DNA of 64,000 nt, from contig NW_019775935.1 of the NCBI RefSeq assembly GCF_001039355.2, positions 621,570 through 685,569 of the forward strand, in the 5' to 3' direction. The stretch is from Lingula anatina (Eukaryota > Brachiopoda > Lingulata > Lingulida > Lingulidae). The translations under genes were made by a program, and so were the position numbers. Positions 11,328 to 22,775 of this stretch are shown here, piece after piece (position 1 is the first letter of the stretch; each line of letters starts with the position of its first letter). The notes beneath the pieces were generated by a model that made no database searches, had not been told where the DNA came from, and saw only the letters and a program-made list of their open reading frames with translations.

Positions 11328-11343
11328 CTGGACTCGAGTCCAG
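11328..11343. repeat. Perfect 16-bp palindrome
   Basis: CTGGACTCGAGTCCAG reads the same on both strands. It might be a binding site for a dimeric factor, with no other support. Confidence 0.8.
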
Positions 11344-11615
11344 AGGGCAATAAACAGGTGACAAAGCCGTCTTCACCTTAAGGTCCCATTCCTTAAAACG
11401 CTTGCTATCCTACTTAAATGGTTTTTCTCCGACAGAACAATAAGCCACTGAACCGTGCGTCGCTGACCACAACAGATTAATTTAGAAACCGTGAATTCTC
11501 GAATACACAGTACTGGTAGTTGCCTTTGATTTCTTTGAATCGGGTAGAAAGTAAGGACTGATTAGTAGGCAGTGATAGACTTGCTGGGGCGTACACTACT
11601 GGTGTATGCTCTTTC

Positions 11616-11643
11616 TTCTCTCTCTCTCTCTCTCTCTCTCTCT
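11616..11643. repeat. (TC)n microsatellite
   Basis: A TC dinucleotide run of about 14 units lies outside any recognised gene. Confidence 0.95.
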
Positions 11644-13926
11644 ACCGAGTTGACCGGCTTAATAATATAATAATATAAGTAGGGTATTTAAGTTATCAGT
11701 TTTTTTGTAATTTATACCGGTGCTTTTTTATAACTTAACTTCTGAATGACAGTAACTCGCAATACTTTACTCGATCTAAAATACATGCATGTCTTATAAA
11801 TAAAACACCGGTGATTCGGCTACCGTCAGCATAAAAACATGTGCATTAAGATGGTCATTTAGGTTCTTATTGCCCAGGGAAGCATCGCTAAATGATCGTG
11901 ATAGATGAGGCGTCCCGTACGTACTGTTGTTCAATGAGAGGGAACGCCCATTAGCTGAAGGGCCTCTATATCTAATGATAAAGCATCTTTTCATGCTATC
12001 ACGTAACTGAAACTTCTTTCCAGATTTCAACTTGCGGAATTTTAATTTTTTATTTTTAATTTAAACGGCAATTGCGGTCATACATGTATATATTTTCATT
12101 TTATAATGAAAATGTAAATAGAATTTCAGTTTCGTTTAGTGCTTAAAGCTGTCTAGTCCTAGAGAAAAGGTCGTCGGAATCTGTCAGCCGATTTAACGGA
12201 GACAAACGACGACTTTAAATAGAACAGGTGTCTGTTCGTCAGCGCACATACAAAACTTTCTAAAAATTTGTCAGTGGTTGTTCTTTCGTTATTAATGGGG
12301 GCGTGGAACAATGACCCTGTAATTCGTCTATGTGTCTTTTAGACTAGAATGATTAAATCACCCATGTGTGTTCATATCTGTTTGTATATTGTTTCAAAAC
12401 TGTAAATTGAAGATTGAAAATAATCAGAACTACATTTATTAGACAAAGTTTCTGTTTTAATCTTAATCCAATCGCAACATGTGCACATATACCTGTATGA
12501 GAATGACATCATGCAAAATGTGACTCACTTAGTTTACATTTAACAGTCCGAGACCTGATCTCATGTTTACTGGTACATACACTACCGCCAATACCAACAA
12601 CAACAACAACACAAAACACCCGCAAGTTAAAAAATATACTGTGCAATGCAAAAATGAAAAAAATCGAAATTCAGTGAAAAGTCCTTCAAATAGAAATATC
12701 TACGAAGTGGCTCGTGCCATCACTACATTTGTAGGTACATGTACATTGTTTTTTTTTTTTTTTTTGCACACACGGAGTACACGTATATCAAAAAGAGATA
12801 AGACGTACGTTGTTGTATATCTATTTTTGCATGATATCAGTGTCGGTATGCACTGGTGACAAAGGATCATGTCACACAAGTAATCCGTGACATAACTAGA
12901 GGCGCGAGACCGAAACGTATTTGAAATTAACAGCGATTTTCGACTAATGCAGCGCGAGCGGTATCCCACCTGATACATGGCCTAAAGCTACGTGGGCATT
13001 AAGAGGTGTTCAGTCGAACTGATTCTATTACCCAATCCCTCCTTATCTCACCCTTATTAACTATAGAGTAGTTTTGAAAATGTTAACGCGAATGAGCGCT
13101 TTGAAGTTCCCATGTATGATATGTCCAAGCTGGTGGACAGAGGCGTTTTGGCTATAACGACACCGTGTTCATTTTATTGCAGTTTTATGCTGTCGCGGTA
13201 TATGGACCACTAAGTTACCACTTGAGTCGTGATTAGGTTTAGAGTGGACTCGGAGTGCCACTTCTGGCCAGAATAAAGCTCCGATGACCACTTAAGAATG
13301 ATGTTACCTCCGGCCGATATCTCCCAGATCTCCGGTTCCGTTCGGTCATAAAATACAAAGGTGTAATACCCCAGGGCCTAATGTATTTACTGCGGCCGAT
13401 TACATATTTGTTACACAAGATTTTAGTAAATGCACAATGCCGACACGTGTGTCTCGCAGTGCATTAAAGACAAAAGCGTACGTAGAAAGATAAAGGGGGA
13501 ATGAATAAAGGAATGGATGAATAGATGAAAATAAGAAAAAGGTTGAATTAACGAACAAATGTATGAATGGGCATACGAATGGATACGTTAACATATTTAT
13601 CAATTGATCATTTTGAAAAAAAAAATCAGTAAAAACGAATGAACGAATAAACTTTGACAAGACGGTGCCTATACAATGTTGTTAAAATGCACTCGATAAA
13701 AATGTAGACTCGAAGGCACAAATGCCCCTCACCGGAACATTACTAGTCCACTCATGAACAAGTTTTCCCTCAATTTTTTCTCTCTCAATGGCACCAATGT
13801 ACACCTGTTAAAAGAAACACTCTCGGCATTTTCCCCTGTCGAGTGACTTTTAGTATATCTGACGTGAAAAGGGGTGAGTGTTGATACGTCTGACTGTTGA
13901 CCCTGCCCGGCCCTCGACAACTCAGG

Positions 13927-13933
13927 TATTTAA
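13927..13933 (+). promoter_or_regulatory. Candidate TATA box of the small-peptide locus
   Basis: TATTTAA lies about 25-30 bases before a possible start site near 13957. A transcribed stretch could then run to a strong donor GAAG|GTGAGT at 14007/14008. The promoter call rests only on this arrangement. Confidence 0.25.
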
Positions 13934-13956
13934 CAGTCGCAGTGCCGAATGTCACA

Positions 13957-14735
13957 AACGCATGCATTCGCTCACCTGACAGCAGAGGGAGCAGTGCGCC
14001 TTTGAAGGTGAGTTAAAATCATTCTGTTGAAAAAAAAAAAAGAGAGAGAAGAGTCATATACTAGGTGGGTGGCATTTAACCCATCAAGATACTATAGCTG
14101 GACCTTTCCATTGAGTGTTAATTCCTGGCTCTGGCAACCTTACCTGAGAGATACTGCTGGAAATCTGAACGGACTAAAACGTGGCATCTACATTATTTAG
14201 AACCCCAGGAGGTAGGTGATGAATTAAAGAGAGAGTTGAATACCACAAGACGATGGCACAGATACGGAAGAAAGATAGAACACTAGCATACAATGAGAAA
14301 GGGTGGTATTTAGAATGATAGGGACTTGCTAGAAAACATCATTTAATTCATGTGAAAGCATTTGAAATTGTTTTTTTTTCTGACAGTTTTAGTTAGGGAA
14401 AATGATGTTTAGTAGAGCTCGTCTACTATAACGTAATTCTATATATTTGTGCGGGTATTTGGACTGGTACAAGTGACAGCCTGTGTGCAACGTTATGTAC
14501 CAGCGATTTCGATGATTTTTGTACGTTAAACCACTTTTTATTGTGCAATTTTACTCTCATCATCATTGCGTGCGCTGGAAAAATATTTACTTTCATAAAT
14601 AACAAAACTGTCAGTTGCTGATACCCATCGCATTTGAGGTCAAACCAAATGAGCCTACATTTTTCATGCCCTTTCCCTGCCATTGAATCGGCAAGTGACA
14701 GCTTAAGGACTTATGTTGGTATTATCATAGAACGC

Positions 14736-14807
<72 letters not shown>

Positions 14808-15085
14808 AAATTCAGTAAGAAATGTGCTATCAAAGTGGGGACTCTTTGTGCTAACATTAGTCTGTTTTGTTTCTTGTAGGTTATCATTTTAGTATACAAA
14901 TAGTAAGGAATATCGTGGTAGAAATGTTTCTTATAAAGGTCTTCCCTCCTGTGGTTTCGACTGTCCTTCTGTCTCTGGGATGTATCTGTGTTCAAGTCAC
15001 TGATACTTCTCTTCAATATAAAAAGTTCAGTTGCAGGAACTTGAAACCACAGTATACTGAAGCTACCTATTTTCACAAGGAATGA
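13957..15085 (+). CDS. Candidate two-exon gene for a 53-residue secreted peptide
   Basis: Exon 1 (about 13957-14007) would be untranslated and ends in GAAG|GTGAGT. Exon 2 follows the acceptor TTTCTTGTAG at 14879. Its first ATG is at 14924 and the stop TGA at 15083-15085. The peptide starts MFLIKVFPPVVSTVLL and continues with a hydrophobic stretch to about residue 23, as a signal peptide would. A mature part of about 30 residues follows, with a dibasic KK at 33-34, one cysteine (C37) and many Tyr and Lys. An AATAAA lies about 200 bases after the stop (near 15292). The intron would contain the long AT repeat. No known peptide family is recognised. Each signal alone is common by chance; only the combination is suggestive. 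Confidence 0.28.
14739..14804. repeat. (TA)33 microsatellite
   Basis: A pure TA dinucleotide run of about 66 bases. It can extrude as a cruciform and is prone to assembly and length errors. Tyr-Ile repeat frames across it on both strands are artefacts. Confidence 0.97.
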
Positions 15086-15938
15086 TATTCATCGTGTGCT
15101 TATGCGTGTTTTGGAGATATAAACGCTGGAAAAGATGTATGCAAAAGTACATTAATAACGGTTTGCCATTTGCTTTTTGTGAAATGCATTGAGATGATGA
15201 GTTGTTATCTTTTTGCATGCCAGTGGAAAATATACCAGTCTTGTGACATCAGTGTATGGTATGCGTACTTGTGAAATAATACCGCAAAATGTAATAAAAC
15301 ACGTTTTATCAGCTATATTATGAAACGTGCTACTACGGCGAAGTCGTTAATATACCGAATATACCGCCTATTATCACAGCTTGTTATTTGAATCTGATGC
15401 AGCCATCCAGTTCTTTGCCTTGCTCTCTATCCCCTTTACTTGTACTTACATTTTTATTGCTTTTGACTGGGCCTGAAAAATAGACTTTTGATTATTTGAG
15501 AATAAAGGGGAAAAATAAGTAGAGCAAAAAGTAACACAGCCTGGGTCCGCGGTCACTCGAAGGCGTGAGGGGTCATACGCCCCGGGCATTGGCCATTTAC
15601 TGTTAGAGAGCAGTAATAGTCATATAACAACTATAAAACTGTCAGCCTTAATGTTCATTTAACACAGTGACCGTTTATGTTTTTTTTAAACATGATGTTT
15701 CATATGGACAGGTAAATGAATATTGGCATAAACCGCGTGATAAATGTGCAGATTAAAGTAATATCGCGGCCGCTCGTAAAAAAAATAACGAGTGGTAGAC
15801 TAATCAGACTGTTTGGTGCATTTCGTAAGAAAAAGGGAATGTGATGTCAAGTAGTCAAAGATGCCCATTTTATGTCTTTATGAACCCTAATGGAAACCTT
15901 ATTGTGCATAGAAAAAGAAAAAAAACAACACTCGACGA

Positions 15939-16290
15939 CAGACAGGCATGCATTCAGACGGGCGGGCGGACGGACGGACGGACGGACAAACAGACAGACA
16001 GGAATACAGACGGACGGACAGACAAACAGACACGCACAAACAAAGGTAGAGGGGTAATTACATGTATATGCACGGTTAGACAAGCGAACATTTGGTGAGA
16101 CAGACGAGTGGACTAACACTAGGAAAGACAATGGCATACAAACAAATAGACAGACAGACAGACAGTCAAACGGACAGACGAACAGACAGACAGACAGACT
16201 GGTGTGGCGGGCTGATTGGCTGGTAAGCCGAAAGCCACGCGACAATACATAGAGGCGGGCAGACACACAATAAGACTGACAGACATGTGG
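15939..16290. repeat. Degenerate GGAC/CAGA tetranucleotide repeat cluster
   Basis: Runs of CGGA, CAGA and related four-base units occur at about 15957-16040 and 16145-16200, with weaker traces to about 16290. The minus-strand frame of 159 codons (SVCLFVCPSV-type composition) spans this repeat and is not a gene. Confidence 0.9.
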
Positions 16291-19200
16291 ATGGGCAAAC
16301 AAGTAGATATATAGGACAATTAACAACCAAAACGCATAAGATCAAAGCACGAATTCCCTTTGACCAAAAAGAGAAAAAAAACATATGTAGGACAGCCGGT
16401 GAAAAAAGTAATGGCATAACCATTAAAATTTTTCCTACATAAATGACCTCAGGTCCGCTAACCAGTCTGACCAGGTAGCACTGGGACCACCGTGTTATGA
16501 CGAAGGGGTCTGTCAGAATGATAAAAGTTTTCTCGTTTTCTGAAGGTGGGTCGTCTCAATCAAAATAACCACACTACAAGTCACATCGGCTAAGGGATTG
16601 GCTGGCAGACAGTCTTAACCATTATGGTCACTACCTCTTGACCAGCACATTACCCGGGGTCAGTATTCTTTTTGGCAATTGCCCTTTGGCAACCATATGG
16701 AACAGCCAATGGACACTTCGATTTTGGCTGGATCTGAACAGAAGCAATTTGATGAAATTGTGAAAAGAACCAACTTAGTGTGTTGTTAGTGGAAGAGCAC
16801 GACAAGGGCCAACAGGCAGACAAGGCACATGGTTAAGTCATATTTTTATCCACTGCTGTCTGCAGTTCAATGAACTTCCCCAATATTCGAACTTCATGAA
16901 ATGTTAAGTACGGTTGAATCCTGTATAATAAGATCATACATCGTAAGAAAATCAGACAGACAGATCTACAACAATGAAAAATGCAGACAGTATCTACGGA
17001 TTACATGACAAATGATAGATGGACAAACAATGATATAAATTGAATAAACATAAAGCCATGCACACACGTACACAGCATGTACGTCAATGAGGAAGCAAGT
17101 CGTTACAGTATCATTAAAGAGCAAAACCTCTCGATTCATTAAAATGTAAGTCTTTTTTTCTGACTCACTCCTTAATTTCGGGTGTGATACAAAAGCTGAT
17201 GTCCTATGATGAATATCAGGCTCTCGTGCGTGTGGCTGGAAACTTATTGAATAACACTGCCATTAGATCATCGCCGACCCCAAGAGTTTTACAAGGTTTT
17301 ACATTATCTCTTTAACAAATAAAAAAGTTCATGCCCCCTCTGTGTGCCACTCTACGGTCTTCTGACATGACATTTGTCGGGGTGGATCCATTAAATTCGA
17401 AAGAGCACGGCACGAACTCGAAATATTTTGGTTATGTGGTTTTTTTGTAGAAGATATAAATTACATGGTGAACTTCTATTCCCAGGTGGCTCCATGTCAA
17501 CGATATATATATATTTGTGCTTATGGGACACCAGACTCTCCTTAATGAAACGTGAATAGAGTCAATAGAAAATCATCAGTGATACATGTACATGCAGGAG
17601 AAAAGGAGTATCTTGATCCGAAATCTGAACCTTGGCTCCATATGCAGGTGTAAAGTATATCTTGTTTGTCTGCTGGACACATTAAGAGACAGCGCTGTAT
17701 ATGACAAACAAAAAAAGCCTTTTACATGTATGATAAATTTCACTTTTGTAAATCCTCGCCATATGAGAGAGAAAAAACGATATATAAACCTATTCATGAA
17801 TGATAATAGCAAAGTTTAGGGACTCTTCGAAAAATTACAAAGAACCTACATCGTTAAGTTTTTAATACCAGAGCCAATTTACTGTATTATTGTCCCTTTT
17901 TATATAATCTGAATGTGTTATTAAAACTACATGTAGGACCTAATGTAAGTCTATTTCACATAAAGAATACAGAAAGTCTGTATACGAAATAAGGGCCACC
18001 ATACATTGTACACCTTGTATAATGGGTTCTAAGGTATGATCCATATGTACCTTGGGTTTTCTAGAAAAAGAAGAAAGTGCGTATCATTCTACTTTTTGGC
18101 GAGATTTGCCTCAGTGACTACATCACGGGTATGCATAGCGTACAGTTGTATTCTATTTCTGATTTTTAGAGTTGACTGTTCAACCTCAGAAAACTAATTC
18201 ACTTCGTTAAAGTCAGCTCTTTATTCTCGAGTATTTCATTATCGCAAAAGTCTGTATAAGTAAAATTGCCTCAATTCACAAGAGGATGATTTAAAATATT
18301 TACAACAAAGCAGATCTGTTTTTGTACGAAAACTGATGAAGCTCACACCCCATCATCATTGTCTGGAATTTTCTCACATGTCACTGTATTTCCTGTTCCA
18401 TTGATTGGGAAAAAATCAGAACACAATGCTGTCTCTTATCATCGTAACTCGCGTTAGTTCATGAACCGGAGGGTCATAATTCGGCATACGATGTAATAGG
18501 AATATTGTGATGAGACCAGTAAATGACCTACCTTGTAGGTAGTCTTTTGTTAAAACTTGCCTATGGCTAAACACGCCAGTACTTATTCACGGATTCTCGT
18601 TAAAAAGGGAAAAATATCCGACTTCATAAATCTGCAAAGGGCTGACGTCATCGTGTACATTTGTACCTATGCTTAGGGTGGAGGGGGAGGGGAGAGGAAA
18701 CAAATACGCTATATTTTTAGCTTAATCAAAGAATCTTTTATCCATTAAAATGGGGTGTGAAATTATTTTTTCCACCCTGACAGAGTCCAAGTAAATAAAT
18801 GACACAATAAATGTGACGGGAATGGGTGCTTTCCTTGAATAGCCAATAACAACACAACGCGGATTTTCGCGGATTAATATGGTGCACCTACAAGTTGTCA
18901 CGTGAAAACGGTATCTACATAACTTTAAAAAATGTAAATAGATGATTATCAAATTGATGTAAGACACCAAACACTTGAGTAACACGACTAAAAGAAAACT
19001 GTTACAAAGACTAGAAAATATTCTCTTTTTTTCAACCAAATTCCCCGAGATCCAGCTAGATTCTACAGCACAAATTGACCTCTGACTTCATCCAACGTAC
19101 ATGTAGGTGGTAGATCACTACAAAGCGGCTAATGAGGAAAGGTTTCGGTTACCGGTCTTGACTATGTCATCAGTAATGGAGATCAAATTGCCATAAAGAA

Positions 19201-20672
19201 CACCACATAACTTAAACACGTAACAAGAGGTGTGCGTTCTCAGGTCAATCTGTTTTTTTTTCTCCTTTTTTTACACTGACAATACCTCTATAGTTTCCGT
19301 TTGCTCTGTGACGCTTGACACGAGACACGGCTAAATTGGCTGAAGATAACGATCTTGTGTGTGTTAAGAGGAAATACATAGTCCCTATGACTTCCCAAGT
19401 CGATTTAGTCGCATATTTGGTATGTCTTATTCAAAGAAAAATTCCCATAAAAAAGGAGTATTCATGAAATGCAGTCACCCAAGTCCTATTTCCCGTGTTT
19501 CTCTGCTTCTTTATCACGCTTGAGAGGTTCTGTTTCTCTTTTTTAAAACGGTTTGAATATTTGAACATTTAATTCTGTATGAACCGGGAGGTTCCCTGTA
19601 TAATACGATTGTTGTAACAGTAGTTTGAATGGATGAACTGACGAACCTTACCTATCTCGGGTTATGCTGGCTCTTTAAGTTATTTTTTCAAAAGAATATG
19701 TATTGCGTGGAAGAAAATACGTCTCCAACTTAAGATGATGATAAATCAAAGGTTATTCATTACACATGTAATTCTACGGTGTATGAAGTTTCAAACTTTG
19801 CTGTCTCGTGGGATTATGTATGGTTGATACTTTTGTACTAGTTTTGGTTCAGTAGCTTTTTTGGTGCTCAATAAAAAATGGTCAGTGATTGGTTTTGATT
19901 CATTAAATTCCGGATCTTTTTAATTGTCCATCCTATGTACATGTATAGACATGATCTTAGAGGCACTACAGAAGACAACTGTGAGTGGAGCAGACGATGC
20001 CCTTGAAGCATCCCAGTGTCTGGACCACATCCCTCTGTGACACTTACAAAACCACATACCATGATGAAAAGGTAACGCAAGACACCTAAAAGACATAAAG
20101 AGGGCTTAATTCGCGCGAGTGACGCTAAATTTGCTTATTATCAACCCAGTGGTAAATCATGATGATTATATTATAAATTGGCTAGAAAAGGAATAAAGAC
20201 CTTTAAATTGTAACAGATACCGGTTAAAATGACAGCGAGACATTTGCTAAGAAGACGCTTCCTTGTATTGCGTCCCAGACAAGCCGAGCCCTGCCCTTTT
20301 CCGCACGACAACAAGCCATGCATTATCTGACGGTGTTACTCGAGTCACAATATCGTTTTCTTTCAAAGAGTCGATGTCCAGTGATAGAATAACATCCCCG
20401 GGTCTTTCATTTAATCGACTATAAAGCTTTACGCCGTTGATAAATGACATTTACACCCTGTTATATAGTTCACAGTCACTTTTGCGCTCACATATTTGGA
20501 TGGCGCACAGCGCGTGAGGGCCGCAGGAGGGGAAGCGCTATGGAAGTGGGTGTGATATATTTTCATAGACAACACAAATAACAAGGGAATTAAATGTCCG
20601 TCTAAGAAATTGACAAGCACTGATGTATGAACAATGCCATGCCCTCCCGCGATTTTTTCGAGTTCCGATCTC

Positions 20673-20682
20673 CCATAAAAGG
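20673..20682. promoter_or_regulatory. CArG-box match
   Basis: CCATAAAAGG fits the SRF consensus CC(A/T)6GG exactly. It lies near a short stretch richer in CG dinucleotides (20640-20700). The match may be fortuitous; the same ten bases recur at 43082 and 45441. Confidence 0.3.
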
Positions 20683-22674
20683 AGTAACGAGTCGTAAAAA
20701 TGCCACAAGTGCTAAAGCTGGTTTAATATTTACTAACACTAGTTAGCTTCCTGGCGGTTTGAGATCTCACAATTTGATGTTCGCAGCCCTGGGTCAGTTT
20801 GATTTGCTTCTGTCATATTTGCAGATCTTGCCATAGTATGAACAAGAGCGTCTGAGTTTTCAGAATGAATTAAAGGCGGTTGCCTTTTGACGGCATGTTT
20901 TAATGCAGACGCAAGCCACTGTCAACAGTCCGGCTTCCAACACCTATTGAACGCTTAATTACAACGGTCAAACGAAAATCTATGTTGCGTAAGTTTCATG
21001 TAAACATTATGTGCCTTGCTTCGAATGATGAAGTGCGAAAACAAGTAACAGTAAGCATCATTCATTGGTTCTTAAGGCGTTTCCCTGCTTTATTGTCCAA
21101 TTTTGATCGTACACTTAAGTGGCGTTGCCGGTGTCGGAGACATTTAGGGGATCAAATTTTCTTTCAATTATTTTTAACGTAATAGGATATAAGCAGTCTT
21201 TACAGTAAGAACTTTTGAAGTATTGTGTACGGTTCTTGGTCTTTGGCTTATATATATCATGAAGGTTGATGTCGATCAACTTAAATCTGCTGGTCTCACA
21301 AAGGCCTCTTGTTCACACGCATCTAAATGCGTCTCACATTTTTCCACAAGAATTCTTTTTAAAGCTGAGTGATAAAATGTGATATGAAGACTAATTTTCA
21401 TAGTAAACGTCTAAATTGAGTAAAATCATACTGATAATATGTATTTGATAAGTTAGATTAGTATATTCATAGGGCGGACTTGACATCAAAACTAGATACA
21501 AAAAGTGCAGTGCACCCCTCATCTCCCGTGACGCATCGAAAAAAAACTTTACGACAATGTGTTTTATTAACACGCAGAGTTATTTTACAGCATGTTAATA
21601 AGTCATATGTTATGCTTATTACTCAAGTAGGTGTGCATAAAACTCCTACCTTACACGTTTCGTTAATGAAACTGTTTATTTTTCTGCCTGTTTCTTTGCC
21701 CAAGTTCATTTTCATACACATAAAATGTGAATCATAATTTAATTTTAAAATCAACTATCATTTACTAGTTGATTTCAAAGTAGTTGTCACATTGGGGTGA
21801 AATCTAAACCCTGTGATTGCGTTTGCATGTTAATTAGTGCACGTATTTTTATTTCTCAGTATTTTACAGTAGGGCAGGGAAACACCAAGATAGCTCTAAG
21901 AAATCGATGATATTACACGGACGACTGCATGGACTGTATGCCCAACTCGGGGGCAGTTAAAAATTAGAGGAAGTTCATGTTTTAATCCCAAGTAATCCCC
22001 CGGGTGGTAATCGAAACTCCCTCCCTCCGGATAGACAAATCTTTACTTTCGGAACAAGCACTATCAAAACCTCGCCTCGTTTGTGTCTCCCATACGGGGA
22101 AAACAGGTGTGGTTGGCATCACTTTACGTCTTAGACAAGCATGTTTAGCCAGGGGTATATCATGCTATCTGGTCCTCAAGCGTGTAACGCGGCTTCCTAA
22201 CGTGGGGCCGACTTTCAGCGCGCCCCTTGTTTGCGAATCAGACCAGGCGGAATGGAAAGACGAAATAGACCATGCGGCGGAATAATCGGACAATGTGCTA
22301 TGCAAACAGGCCATTATATCCTTTTTATTCTTGCGCGTTCTGCACCACTTTCATAGTGTCCCTTTTCTTTCATAATTTACTCCAAATTTCCTACAGACCC
22401 TCGGGGCTTTTCCCCGCTTGCAATATCCACCAAAGGCTTCTCCCATCTGACTTTCGCTTGTTAGACAGGAATCAGTCACGTTAGACAAGCTATTTGCTCC
22501 AATTCACTGAACAGGTAGCACCAGAAGCAAAATTAAGGTACGACATCTTTTTTATTCCATAATCAAGAAAGCAATTACTTCTGGGTCAACAGACGGGTCG
22601 TCATAATTATTCCAAGGTACGTTTGAATACAATGTCTTTTTTTACTCTCGTCGCAAATAGACCAGGTGAATTTG

Positions 22675-22775
22675 TATATAAGAATAATATCTGTTGTTGA
22701 GGTCCTTCGGTGTGTTTCGACTGCAGTGGCGTGTCGTTTGTCTGGCGGTCGGAAAGAGGGCGGAGAGACGTCGAG
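22675..22775 (+). promoter_or_regulatory. Candidate TATA promoter and untranslated first exon
   Basis: TATATAAG at 22675-22682 is followed after about 30 bases by a stretch without ATG (about 22705-22775). That stretch ends in a donor TCGAG|GTATGT. This is the expected order of a TATA promoter and a 5' UTR exon, but no downstream exon was found to pair with it. Confidence 0.25.

Larger units (their letters stand above)
8941..13926. other. Non-coding stretch with scattered simple repeats
   Basis: No supportable gene lies here apart from the weak minus-strand candidate at 9622-10179. Visible items are the CT/CA microsatellite, an inverted-repeat element at 10304-10484 with an internal G-rich block, a perfect 16-bp palindrome at 11328-11343, a TC run at 11616-11643, a short CAA run near 12596 and several TACATGTA palindromes. 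It may be intergenic or a long intron. Confidence 0.5.
15311..22670. other. Non-coding stretch with tetranucleotide repeats
   Basis: No gene is supported. The main features are the GGAC/CAGA repeats around 15939-16290, a CRE-type TGACGTCA at 18643-18650, a CArG-like CCATAAAAGG at 20673-20682 and several TACATGTA palindromes. A minus-strand frame of 68 codons at 20450-20247 has a protein-like composition (it contains RPGDVILSLDID), but it has no splice support and no recognised family. Confidence 0.5.

Noticed and set aside
14634-15076. Open frames on both strands across the TA run
   Set aside because: Their length comes from the Tyr-Ile translation of the dinucleotide repeat.
15847-16326. 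159-codon minus-strand open frame
   Set aside because: It is the translation of the CAGA/GGAC tetranucleotide repeat (Cys, Val, Ser, Leu in four-base rhythm) and shows no other coding signal.
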